From JAAYEA01 sp012689325 (GTDB lineage: Bacteria > Chloroflexota > Anaerolineae > JAAYEA01): 64,000 nt of DNA. The notes beneath the pieces are model-generated. The model worked only from the letters and a program-made list of their open reading frames with translations. It did not search any database and had not been told where the DNA came from. The first letter of the stretch is position 1, and every line of letters begins with the position of its first letter. Shown here in pieces: positions 31,574 through 39,865 of this stretch. Position numbers and translations under genes: made by a program. Location: contig DAITVZ010000019.1 of assembly GCA_036841525.1 (NCBI GenBank), forward strand, positions 3,108 to 67,107, read 5' to 3'.

Positions 31574-34500
31574 TCAGCGCCGGCCGATGATCTGCTCCAG
31601 GATCGTCGGATCCTTGATCTCCCAGTCTCGCGCCAGCAGCAGTATCTTGGAGAGGATCTCGGCGGACCTGGGGTCATCGTCGGCGAAGGGGAGAAAGAGC
31701 CGCCCGCGGTGCTGGGCGTGGACGGGGACGATGCAGACCTGCCCGCCCGGCTGCTGGTGCACGACGGCGCTGCCCAGGTGCACCGAGTAACTGGCCAGCC
31801 GCCCTTCGATCAGCGTGCGGGGCGCTTGCAGGCGGACGTTATCCAGCCCCAACGCGGCGCACGTCTCGGCGACCAGCGCGGCGCGCAGCTCCACCGTCGA
31901 GGCGCTGGCCTCGGGATCCACGCCGCCCTGGTGGGCGACGCTGACGACCAGGTCGAGATCGCGCATGACCTCGCTAAAGAGCCGGGGCGGGACCTCGGCC
32001 AGTGGCATCACCCAGTCGCGCCGGGCAAAGCGCACGCCCTCGATGGTCAACCCCTCCACCTCGGCGGGGGTGAACCAGGCGCCCAGCGACTCCACCCAGG
32101 CGGTGATCCCCCAATTGTGATAAGCGTGGTAGATCCCTTCCTCGGGGTGGCTGATCCAGCCCCGCCCCGCCAAGAGTGCCTGCGCCTGCCTCGGGTTGAC
32201 CTGGTGCCCGGCGTAGCGGCGCGAGATGTCGCCCTCCGCCCGCTCGGCCTCGGTCAGCACGTAGAGCTCGCGGAAAACCTGCTTAAAGGGCTGGATGCGC
32301 TCGGAGAAAAAGCACTCGCGCTGCCAGGCGGTCCACTCCCCGCTCTCCAGCAGATCGAGCGGGTGAGCCAGTCGCAGCCGGTCGCCGGGCGGGACGGGTT
32401 GCTTTCGCCCGTCGTGCGCTTGCAGCGCGCCTCCCCGCTCCACCGGATAGCCGATGGCCGCGTCGCCGCTAAAGACCAGATCGCGGATCATCGGAGCCAG
32501 GACGGGATGCTCGGCCAACTGGCGCAGCTCGGCGCCGGTGAAAACGTCGCCGCGGCACATGGCCTGCTCCAGCGCCCGCCGGGTCCGGGCGATCTGGCGC
32601 TCTAGCGCCCGAGCGCGCTCCTGCAGCGTGGCCACGGCCGGGTCTTTCTTGGCGGCAGCCGGGATGGCCTTGAGCCGTTTTCCCGCCTTTTCCACGGTCA
32701 ACTCGGCTTGGCCCAGCTCGTCCAGGGATAGCGAGACGGTCACCTCCCCCGCGGTCGCGGTCAGCGGGCCAGCGGCCAGGTCCGCCGATTGGCGGGCTTC
32801 CATGGCCCATTGCAGCCGCTGCGGGTCGGGATAGCCGGCGGTGCGCGCCAGGTTATCCAGGGCGATGCGGGCGGCCAGCTTTTCGCTCTCGCGGCGCTGG
32901 GAGCCGAACTTGGCCCCCGTGCGCACGAATTCCTGGATGGCGCCATAGCGCGCCAAGATCTCGGCCTCGCGATCCGCGCCCTCGGGCAGGGGCAGCAGGC
33001 CGAGCGCCCGCACTGCGTCCTGGTGGCGCTTCCCGGCGATGCGGGCCAGGAGCTGGTCCCGGTCCAGGCGGCCGCGCATGGCATCGGCGTAGAGCTGCGC
33101 CCGCTTGTGCCCGGCGCCGTAGCTGGCATAGGGTGCCGCCCGGTCCAGCGCGTCCCAGCGCTCCTCGCCCAGGGCGCGATAGGCCCGCCAGAACCAGGCG
33201 ACATCGGTGGCACCCTCCAGCAAGTCCTCGCCGTCCAACGGCGTGCGCTGCTGGATCTCGGCTTTCCACTCGTCCAGGATCTCGCGGCTGATGCCCCAGC
33301 GCCGGTCCTTGGTGTGGGCGTGCAGCCACCAAACCGCCTCCTCGAACCCTGGCCACTCCAGGGCGTGCTCCACGAACCGCGCCCATTGGGGTGTATAGGC
33401 GGCCAAATCGATCAGCCGCCGCTCGACGATCCCCGCCGCCCGCACAGCGGCGGCAAAGTCCTCGGGCGTGTCGCTTGGCTCGGGGAAGGTCATGGCGACG
33501 AGGTGGCTGAGCACGCTGATTTTGGATAAGTACTCGTGGGTGTAGCCGCGATCGAAGGGGTCGTTGCCCATGGCCTGGAGCAGGCGGACGAGCACGACCT
33601 GGCCCCCGGCGTAGGCCAGCGCGCGGGCCGGGGCCGAGGCGGCGGTCGGCAGGTCGGTGCGCGCCGTCTCCACCTCCACGATCCGCCTCCGGCAGCGGTT
33701 CGCCAGTTCCTGGAGCACGGGGTAACGCAGGGCGAGGGGCGCGGGTTTGCGGCCTGTCCAGGAAAAGAGCTGCCGGAATCCGTTCGTGATGTCTCCTGGG
33801 GGACGGGGACCGAGCAGGTGGTCCAGCACGTCGGCCTCGATGGCGCCGCCAGCGGCCTGGGCGGCCAGCACATCCTCCAACGGCGGCCGGAAGCGCGGCA
33901 GCGCCGGCCCTGGCTCGTCCATCCAGCGCAACAACCCCCACAGCCGGATGTGATGCCGGGCCTCCCAGGACTCTGGGCACAGCCGGCGATGCTCGCGCGC
34001 CTGATCCAGCCAGGCCCGCAGCGGCGGGGCATCCCGCCAGAGCGGCTGACTGGCATCGAACGAGCCGGCCATCGCTTTGACGACGATCACGTTGGGGCCG
34101 GACCCGGACTGAGCCGGGACGCGCGGCAGCTCTTGCGCCGGGATCAGGCTCAGGCCATACTCCACCGCGTCGATCAGGAAATCCGCCGCCCCCGCGGGTG
34201 GGTGCAGCCGGGTCAGCCAACTCAAAACCCCGGCGACGATGTGCAGGTAGCGAATCTCGTCCCGATCCATCTCGCCCAGCAGGGCAGGCCAGGCCTCCCG
34301 CAGCCAGTTGGCCGGATAGCGCGCCAGATAGTTGTCCCGCTGCCAATAGCTTTGCAGCAGCGCGCCAGCCCGCAGCAGCTCCAGGCCGTCCGGGTCGCGC
34401 TGGGCGGGCGGTCGCCCGGCCCACCAACCTTCCCACACCTCGCGCAGGGGCAGGCGCGCGGCGTCCTGCTCGGGAGGCAGGTCGGGCCGTGGGGATACAA

Positions 34501-36544
34501 GCAGATACGCGAGGTCGCCCAGCAGCTCTTCTCGCTTGCCGTCTGATAGCTCCAGGGTGATGGGCGTCGCCCGGTGCTCGTGGACCAGCCCGTTGAGGGC
34601 GCGGAGGCAAGCCACAGCGGCCTCGCTGACCAGCGAGCGATCCCCGGGCCGCGCCAGGGGCGGCTTGATCCGCCGGGGCGGCGTTGGTTGGGTGCGTTGC
34701 CGAGGGTCCAGCAAGCCGAGCGCGTCATCCAGCGTCGCCTCCTGCCGCTCCCGGCCGAGCAGGCGGCCGAGCAGCTCCCGCTCGGTCGCGGATAGGTCCC
34801 CATGCCCCGCCTGATGCTCGGCGGCGAGCGCCCGGCTGTCCGCGACGGCGCGCCCCGCTTCCACCAGCCCTGCCAGCAAGTGCAGCCCGGCCTGCCGCGG
34901 CAGGGTCTCCGGCGCTCCCAGGAGCCGTCTGGCGCTGGCCAGGGCGGCGTCGTCGCGCTGCGCCAGCAAGAGCGGCAGCAGGGTCTCGCGCAGGTCAGCG
35001 GCCTTGCGGCCCAGCAATGCCTCCAGGCGCGGCGCCTCCTCCTCGGTGACCGGGCGCCGCCCCAGCCCCTTGGCCGCGCGGCGGCGCACCTCCTCGGCCG
35101 GGTCGCGCAGCAGCTCTAGGAGCGTGTGGCGCGACTCGGCGGTATCCGCGGCGGCCAGACGGTCCACGGCGTCGGCGCGCCGGTAGGGCCCCATCATGGC
35201 CAAATAGGGCGTGAGCCGCGTGGCCGGGCGGGAACCAAGGCACTCGGTAAGCAGTTGGGCAGCCGTCTGGCGGTCGGTCTGGAGCCGCAGCCAGGGCCAC
35301 AGGATCGGCTCCAGTTCTCTCTTCCCCTTGGGTAATCGGGCGACGAGCCGCTCCAGCCGCTCAAAGAGGTCGGTCTCGCCCATCCGCGAATCCACGTGGG
35401 GCAGATAGGCGGGCAGGGCGGCCAGCGCCACCCGCAGGTCGGGGTCGTCCAGCGCCGCGGCGACGGCCTGTATGGAGCTGACCAGGCCCACCTGGGCCAG
35501 GAGATAGGCAGCGGCAAAGCGCCGCTCCAGGTCGGGGTCCGCCAGCAGGCGCGTCGCGGGCTCGATGGCGGCGACGGCGTCCTGGAAGGCCGCGGCCCAC
35601 AGCGCCAGGTAGACGGCTTGGCCGTCCCCGCACGCCAGTGCCGCGTCTCGTCCGGCTGGGTCGTCCAGATAGGCCAGCGCCTGTTCCAGGGCCAGGCTCA
35701 CGCTCCGGGCGTTCTCCACGTCGAACGGCAGGCCGAACCAGACGGCCGCCGCGCGCACCGTGGCCGCAAAGCGCGTCAGGTTGTGGTCGAGGATCAGCCG
35801 CAGCATGCGCCGGTAGGCCTCGGGCTGAGCCATATCCACCGTTTCCAAAACCACCTGGCGCAGCCCCTCCTGGCGCTCGGCGGCCAGCAGCAGCCGCTCC
35901 ACGAAAGCCCAGCCGTCGGGCCGCGAGGCGGCCAGCAGTGCGCTGGTAACGTGGCGCCCCATGACGCCGACGGGGTGCCCGCCCGAGGCCGAGGCGCACA
36001 GGGTAGCCAAGACCGCTTCGCCTTCCTTCCCGCCGCCATCCATCGCCGCGGCCAGTAGCGCGGTCAAACAGGTGGGCGGCACCCACCCCAGGTGGGGCGC
36101 CCAGGCGGCGTACCAGGCCACGTTCTGGTCGTAAAGAGCGGTCAGGTTGATCATTTCCCGGAGCCAGTTGCCGCGCTTGGGCCGGCTGGTGCGCGGGTTG
36201 TTCGGCGCGCGAAAGGCGCGGCGATCGTAACCGGACAGATAGGGCTGCCCCACCTGGAGCAGCCAGGCCTTTTCGACGTGGGGAGCGAGCGCGGGGAACA
36301 GAGCCTGCCAGATCTTGTTGCGGCGGCGCTCGCCAAGTTCGTCAAGCTCCTCCACGGCTGGCGGATAGGTCTCGTCGTCGACATCATCGGCCAGGGGCTG
36401 GCCGGCGGCGTCCCGGCCGAGCAGGGTGCGAGCCAGGTCGCGCTCCCTGCGTGGAAGCTTGGCGACGCGGTCCAGCCGGCGCTGTATGCCATCGGCGATC
36501 CGCAGGGCTTTGAGCTGTTGCTGCGCTTCCTCTCGGGTGAGCAT
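31574..36544 (-). CDS. Giant HEAT-repeat-like protein with C-terminal DUF4132 region
   Basis: 1656 residues, no signal peptide or membrane segment. The N-terminal two thirds is a run of Leu/Ala/Arg-rich helical repeats (for example AAYLLAQVGLVSSIQAVAAA, DPAEEVRRRAAKGLGRRPVT), the look of HEAT/armadillo solenoids. The C-terminal 400 or so residues match the DUF4132 type: ELRQLAEHPVLAPMIRDLVF, DGRKQPVPPGDRLRLAHPLDL, and an end with ILSKILLLARDWEIKDPTIL. Relatives include the E. coli MolR/YehI group, whose function is unknown. It starts 1 bp after a 145-residue protein with a consensus promoter, so the two form a module. Confidence 0.82.
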   Translation of the reverse strand: MLTREEAQQQLKALRIADGIQRRLDRVAKLPRRERDLARTLLGRDAAGQPLADDVDDETYPPAVEELDELGERRRNKIWQALFPALAPHVEKAWLLQVGQPYLSGYDRRAFRAPNNPRTSRPKRGNWLREMINLTALYDQNVAWYAAWAPHLGWVPPTCLTALLAAAMDGGGKEGEAVLATLCASASGGHPVGVMGRHVTSALLAASRPDGWAFVERLLLAAERQEGLRQVVLETVDMAQPEAYRRMLRLILDHNLTRFAATVRAAAVWFGLPFDVENARSVSLALEQALAYLDDPAGRDAALACGDGQAVYLALWAAAFQDAVAAIEPATRLLADPDLERRFAAAYLLAQVGLVSSIQAVAAALDDPDLRVALAALPAYLPHVDSRMGETDLFERLERLVARLPKGKRELEPILWPWLRLQTDRQTAAQLLTECLGSRPATRLTPYLAMMGPYRRADAVDRLAAADTAESRHTLLELLRDPAEEVRRRAAKGLGRRPVTEEEAPRLEALLGRKAADLRETLLPLLLAQRDDAALASARRLLGAPETLPRQAGLHLLAGLVEAGRAVADSRALAAEHQAGHGDLSATERELLGRLLGRERQEATLDDALGLLDPRQRTQPTPPRRIKPPLARPGDRSLVSEAAVACLRALNGLVHEHRATPITLELSDGKREELLGDLAYLLVSPRPDLPPEQDAARLPLREVWEGWWAGRPPAQRDPDGLELLRAGALLQSYWQRDNYLARYPANWLREAWPALLGEMDRDEIRYLHIVAGVLSWLTRLHPPAGAADFLIDAVEYGLSLIPAQELPRVPAQSGSGPNVIVVKAMAGSFDASQPLWRDAPPLRAWLDQAREHRRLCPESWEARHHIRLWGLLRWMDEPGPALPRFRPPLEDVLAAQAAGGAIEADVLDHLLGPRPPGDITNGFRQLFSWTGRKPAPLALRYPVLQELANRCRRRIVEVETARTDLPTAASAPARALAYAGGQVVLVRLLQAMGNDPFDRGYTHEYLSKISVLSHLVAMTFPEPSDTPEDFAAAVRAAGIVERRLIDLAAYTPQWARFVEHALEWPGFEEAVWWLHAHTKDRRWGISREILDEWKAEIQQRTPLDGEDLLEGATDVAWFWRAYRALGEERWDALDRAAPYASYGAGHKRAQLYADAMRGRLDRDQLLARIAGKRHQDAVRALGLLPLPEGADREAEILARYGAIQEFVRTGAKFGSQRRESEKLAARIALDNLARTAGYPDPQRLQWAMEARQSADLAAGPLTATAGEVTVSLSLDELGQAELTVEKAGKRLKAIPAAAKKDPAVATLQERARALERQIARTRRALEQAMCRGDVFTGAELRQLAEHPVLAPMIRDLVFSGDAAIGYPVERGGALQAHDGRKQPVPPGDRLRLAHPLDLLESGEWTAWQRECFFSERIQPFKQVFRELYVLTEAERAEGDISRRYAGHQVNPRQAQALLAGRGWISHPEEGIYHAYHNWGITAWVESLGAWFTPAEVEGLTIEGVRFARRDWVMPLAEVPPRLFSEVMRDLDLVVSVAHQGGVDPEASASTVELRAALVAETCAALGLDNVRLQAPRTLIEGRLASYSVHLGSAVVHQQPGGQVCIVPVHAQHRGRLFLPFADDDPRSAEILSKILLLARDWEIKDPTILEQIIGRR

Positions 36545-36545
36545 C

Positions 36546-36983
36546 CTAACCCCCCGCCAGGGCGACCAGCCGGACGAAGGAGACGCGGCTGCCCGGCGCC
36601 AATGCGATTGCCGCGTCCAGGCTCATCTGTTGCTGGCCGTCCACAAAGACCAGGTAGAGCCGATCCTCGAACGCCTGGAGGGCCGTGGCTACGGCGGCCT
36701 GTGGATCAACCGTCTGCCGCGCCTCGTGCCCGCCGGTGTCCACCTTGCCTGCGGCCAGCCCCTGCGCGATCTCGCCGGACGTCAGCACGCGCGCCAGCCG
36801 CCGCTCCTGCTGCCGCTGGCGGAAGGCTACCACCTCCTCCACCACGATGCGCGCGATCAAATCGCGCAAGCTGAGGGATGCTCCCTGGCCTGGGGCGAGG
36901 GCGGCCAGCGGGATTGCCCAATCGTCGAAAAGGGGTTTCTTTCGGCCCAAGACTTTGGCCTCGATGGTGACGTTGGCCTGCAT
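36546..36983 (-). CDS. Hypothetical partner of the DUF4132 protein
   Basis: 145 residues. Start at 36983 chosen because it has a near-perfect Shine-Dalgarno (AGGAGGTGAT, 7 nt upstream); in-frame sequence further upstream covers the promoter. It has N-terminal beta strands (VTIEAKVLGRKKPLFDDWAI), a helical middle with SLRDLIARIVVEEVVAFRQRQ and ERRLARVLTSGEIAQGL, and a C-terminal strand region (RLYLVFVDGQQQMSLDAAI, SRVSFVRLVALAGG). No Cys, no membrane helix. I do not recognise the family. It is the first gene of the two-gene module with the DUF4132 protein and separated from it by 1 bp. Confidence 0.75.
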   Translation of the reverse strand: MQANVTIEAKVLGRKKPLFDDWAIPLAALAPGQGASLSLRDLIARIVVEEVVAFRQRQQERRLARVLTSGEIAQGLAAGKVDTGGHEARQTVDPQAAVATALQAFEDRLYLVFVDGQQQMSLDAAIALAPGSRVSFVRLVALAGG

Positions 36984-37094
36984 CGCGATTATCACCTCCT
37001 GACCTCCGCAAACCAGCGCGCGAAGGGGCGCGCCAGCCGGGGGAATCACTGCGCGGGGGGCCTGTTTCCGGGTACTGCAGACGCGTTGACTTTC

Positions 37095-37123
37095 ATCATA
37101 CGCCAGGGCCGGGCGGGTGTCAA
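37095..37123 (-). promoter_or_regulatory. Consensus promoter of the DUF4132 module
   Basis: Minus strand: perfect TTGACA (37118-37123), 17-bp spacer, TATGAT (37095-37100); 112 bp before the start at 36983. One of the closest matches to consensus in the window. Confidence 0.88.
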
Positions 37124-37165
37124 ACAAAAGCGCCCCTCCCGCCGCGCGGCAGAAGAGGCGCTCGT
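37124..37165 (-). terminator. Terminator of the mevalonate operon
   Basis: On the minus strand an AGCGCC-type stem (37129-37138 with 37155-37162, one bulge) is followed by TTTTGTTT. It lies 39 bp past the DUF35 stop and directly upstream of the next promoter, so the mevalonate operon and the DUF4132 module are separate units. Confidence 0.7.
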
Positions 37166-37203
37166 TTCACGCTATCTTGTCATCCGTCCAAGCGGCAGCG
37201 TCC

Positions 37204-37614
37204 TTAGCAGGCCGCCCCCGCCTCCAGCGCCGGGCGGAACTTGTAGCCGTACAGGATGGCCCCATCCTCGCCGTCCTCGGCGATCTTGCGCGTCACCATC
37301 TCGACCGGCATGCCGATGGCGACCTGCTCCTTGTCCACGTCGGTGAGCTGCGCCGTGACCATCGGCCCTTCCTCCAGCCGGACCAGCGCGACGGTATAGG
37401 GCACATAGCTCTCATACCCCTCCGGCGCGTGATAGACCGTCGAGTAGGAATAGACCGCGCCCCGGCCGGAGAGGGCAAAGGGCTCCTTGGCCGGGCCGCT
37501 GCACTCCGGGCAAACGTCCCGCGGCGGGAAGAGCTTGACCCCGCACTTGGGGCACACCTCGCCCATCAAACTGAGCCGCTGATCCCGCGTCCGCCACTGT
37601 CTAGGGATATGCAT
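37204..37614 (-). CDS. Zn-ribbon OB-fold protein (DUF35)
   Basis: 136 residues. An N-terminal Cys4 zinc ribbon (CPKCGVK...CPEC) and a C-terminal OB fold (GRGAVYSYSTVYHAPEGYE, YTVALVRLEEGPMVTAQLTD). In archaea the DUF35 protein holds thiolase and HMG-CoA synthase together and channels acetoacetyl-CoA. The gene order here (reductase, synthase, thiolase, DUF35) supports the same role. It lies 13 bp downstream of the thiolase. Confidence 0.9.
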   Translation of the reverse strand: MHIPRQWRTRDQRLSLMGEVCPKCGVKLFPPRDVCPECSGPAKEPFALSGRGAVYSYSTVYHAPEGYESYVPYTVALVRLEEGPMVTAQLTDVDKEQVAIGMPVEMVTRKIAEDGEDGAILYGYKFRPALEAGAAC

Positions 37615-37627
37615 ATCGCCTCCGAGA

Positions 37628-38782
37628 TTAGTCTGCCGATTCGAATATGTGCGTGATGATGGTGCCGCCGCTGCCGCCGATGTTCTGCGCCATCCCCAGC
37701 CGGCAGTCCACCTGGTTCTTGCCCGCCTCGCCGCGCAACTGCTGCGCCAGCTCGACGATCTGGTACATCCCCGTGGCGCCCACGGGATGCCCGCGCCCCT
37801 TCAGCCCGCCCATGGTGCTGATGGGGATCCGCCCGCCCAGGAAAATCTCGCCCTCCTGGGCCAGCCGCACGCCCTGCCCTCGCGGGGCAAAGCCCGCCGC
37901 CTCCAGCGAGAGCGCCGACATGATGGTAAAGGCGTCGTGCAGCTCAAAGAGGTCCATGTCCTCCGGCCCCGCGCCCGCCTGGGCGTAGGCCTTTTGCGCC
38001 GAAAGGCGCCCCGCTTGCAGAAAGAGCAGGTCCTTGCGGTCGTGCAGCGCCAGGCTATCCGTGGCCACCGCCGAGGCCCGCACGTGCACCGGGTGGGCGC
38101 TGAACTCGCGCGCCCGCGCCGTGGGGCAGATCACCGCCGCCGCCGCGCCGTCGCAGATCGGCGCCGAATCCAGCAGGCTCACCGGGTCAGCGATCATCCG
38201 CGCCTTGCCAAAGGCCGCCTCGGTAAGCGGCGCGTGGAACATGGCGTTCGGGTTGTTCATGGCGTTGCGGTGGGCGTTGATGGCGAAATTGGCAAAGGCC
38301 GCCCGCTCCACCTGGTGCTCGTACATGTACCGGCGCATCAGGAGCGCGTTCAGCGCCACGAACGAGACGCCGTGCATCACCTCGTAATCGGCGTCCGCCG
38401 CCGAGGCCAGCGCCGCGGTCACCTCGTTGCCCAGCATGTCGGTCATCTTTTCCACGCCGACCACCACGGCCACGTCGATGAGCCCGCTGGCCACGGCCAT
38501 GTACCCCACGCGAAAGGCCGAGCTCCCCGCGGCGCAGGCCGCCTCCACGCGCAGCGCCTCGATCCCCCGATACCCGGCGTAATCCGCCACCAGCGCGGCG
38601 GTGTGCTCCTGCCCGGTCAGTTGCCCCGCCAGCATGTTGCCCAGGTAGAGCGCCTCCACCGGCGGCGAGCCGGCGTCCTGGATGGCCGCCAGCACGGCGT
38701 CCACGCCCAGGTCGCGGAACGACTTGTCCCAGTGCTCATCCACCTTGGTCTGTCCGATGCCGATGATGCTGACTTGACGCAT
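37628..38782 (-). CDS. Acetyl-CoA acetyltransferase (thiolase, DUF35-linked type)
   Basis: 384 residues. Archaeal-type thiolase: VSIIGIGQTKV start, catalytic Cys in VEAACAAGSSAFRVG (near residue 85), FELHDAFTIM, and C-terminal GGLKGRGHPVGATG with the catalytic His. The usual C-terminal CGxG of biosynthetic thiolases is replaced by GGSGGT. Makes acetoacetyl-CoA for the HMG-CoA synthase encoded just upstream. Lies between the mvaS and DUF35 genes. Confidence 0.9.
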   Translation of the reverse strand: MRQVSIIGIGQTKVDEHWDKSFRDLGVDAVLAAIQDAGSPPVEALYLGNMLAGQLTGQEHTAALVADYAGYRGIEALRVEAACAAGSSAFRVGYMAVASGLIDVAVVVGVEKMTDMLGNEVTAALASAADADYEVMHGVSFVALNALLMRRYMYEHQVERAAFANFAINAHRNAMNNPNAMFHAPLTEAAFGKARMIADPVSLLDSAPICDGAAAAVICPTARAREFSAHPVHVRASAVATDSLALHDRKDLLFLQAGRLSAQKAYAQAGAGPEDMDLFELHDAFTIMSALSLEAAGFAPRGQGVRLAQEGEIFLGGRIPISTMGGLKGRGHPVGATGMYQIVELAQQLRGEAGKNQVDCRLGMAQNIGGSGGTIITHIFESAD

Positions 38783-38809
38783 ACGGTTGCTTTCCCCAGG
38801 ATTTCGACG

Positions 38810-39865
38810 TTAATGCATCAGGAGCTTGTTGCGATAGCGGGCATAGACCGCGTAATCCACCTCGCGCCGCCGGGCCAGATAGGTCGCCGTCGCCGGCGCC
38901 TTGCGCCGCCGCTCGGTGATCAGGTCCGTCACCACGAAGGAAAAGGCGTCGCTGCCCGCGCCGGAGCCGAACGACACCAGCAGGATGCGGTCGCCCGGGC
39001 TGGCCTCGTCCAGCACGGCGGTGAGCCCCAGGATGGACGATCCGGCGTAGGTGTTGCCCACCCGCCCCACCAGCAGCCCCGTCTCGATCTGGGCGGGGGT
39101 AAAGCCCAGGCTCTTGGCGGCGCGCGCCGGGAATTTGGGGTTGGGCTGGTGCAGCACGGCCTGGGCGTAATCCTTGGCGGTGTAGCCCAGCTCCTCCATC
39201 AGGTGGCGCGCCGCGCCCTCCACGTGGTGGAAATAGGCCGGGTCGCCGGTAAAGCGCCCGCCGTGGCGGGGGTAATGCTCGTGCGCCCGCCGGTAAAAGT
39301 CGGGCGTGTCCGAGACGAACGAGTAGGACCCCTCCAGATAAGCGAGGCTGTTCTCCCGCGGGCCGATCACATAAGCCGCGCCGCCCGAGGCGGCGGTGTA
39401 TTCCAGCGCGTCGTTGGGGCGGCCCTGGGCGGTGTCCGCGCCGATGGCCAGGGCGTAATCGCCCATCCCCGAGCCCACCAGCGCGAAGGAGGCCTGCATC
39501 GTCTCGGTCCCCGCCTTGCAGGCGAACTCCCAGTCCGCCGCCGTCACGTTGGGCGTGGCGCCGATGGCCTGGGCGACGATGGTGCCGCTGGGCTTGACGG
39601 CGTAGGGCTTGGACTCGCTGCCGACCCACACGGCCCTGAGCTGCTGCGGGCGAATCCCCGCCCGCGCGATGGCGTTGCGGGCGGCCTCGATGGCCATGGT
39701 CACGGCGTCCTCGTCCAGCCCGGCCACCGCCTTTTCCACGACCGGCGACTCGTCCTCGCCCTCGGACCAAACGCGCGAGACCTCGCTGCCGGGGAGCCGG
39801 TAGCGGGGCAAATAGGCGCCATAGCCAGCGATCCCGACCTCGCGGGACGGCTTCATGATGGTCAT
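38810..39865 (-). CDS. mvaS: Hydroxymethylglutaryl-CoA synthase (archaeal type)
   Basis: 351 residues. Condenses acetyl-CoA and acetoacetyl-CoA. Begins VGIAGYGAYLPRYRL, catalytic Glu region VEKAVAGLDEDAVTMAIEAA, catalytic Cys in EFACKAGTETMQ (near residue 113), a His in VLHQPNPKFP, and GNTYAGSSILGLTAVLDEA. It resembles the archaeal MvaS with the DUF35-linked thiolase. The start at 39865 overlaps the mvaA stop by 4 bp (ATGA); much longer in-frame sequence upstream lies inside mvaA and was excluded. Confidence 0.93.
   Translation of the reverse strand: MTIMKPSREVGIAGYGAYLPRYRLPGSEVSRVWSEGEDESPVVEKAVAGLDEDAVTMAIEAARNAIARAGIRPQQLRAVWVGSESKPYAVKPSGTIVAQAIGATPNVTAADWEFACKAGTETMQASFALVGSGMGDYALAIGADTAQGRPNDALEYTAASGGAAYVIGPRENSLAYLEGSYSFVSDTPDFYRRAHEHYPRHGGRFTGDPAYFHHVEGAARHLMEELGYTAKDYAQAVLHQPNPKFPARAAKSLGFTPAQIETGLLVGRVGNTYAGSSILGLTAVLDEASPGDRILLVSFGSGAGSDAFSFVVTDLITERRRKAPATATYLARRREVDYAVYARYRNKLLMH

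Noticed and set aside
36984..37127. Longer start for the DUF4132 partner gene
   Set aside because: It would cover the promoter; the ATG at 36983 has a near-perfect Shine-Dalgarno.
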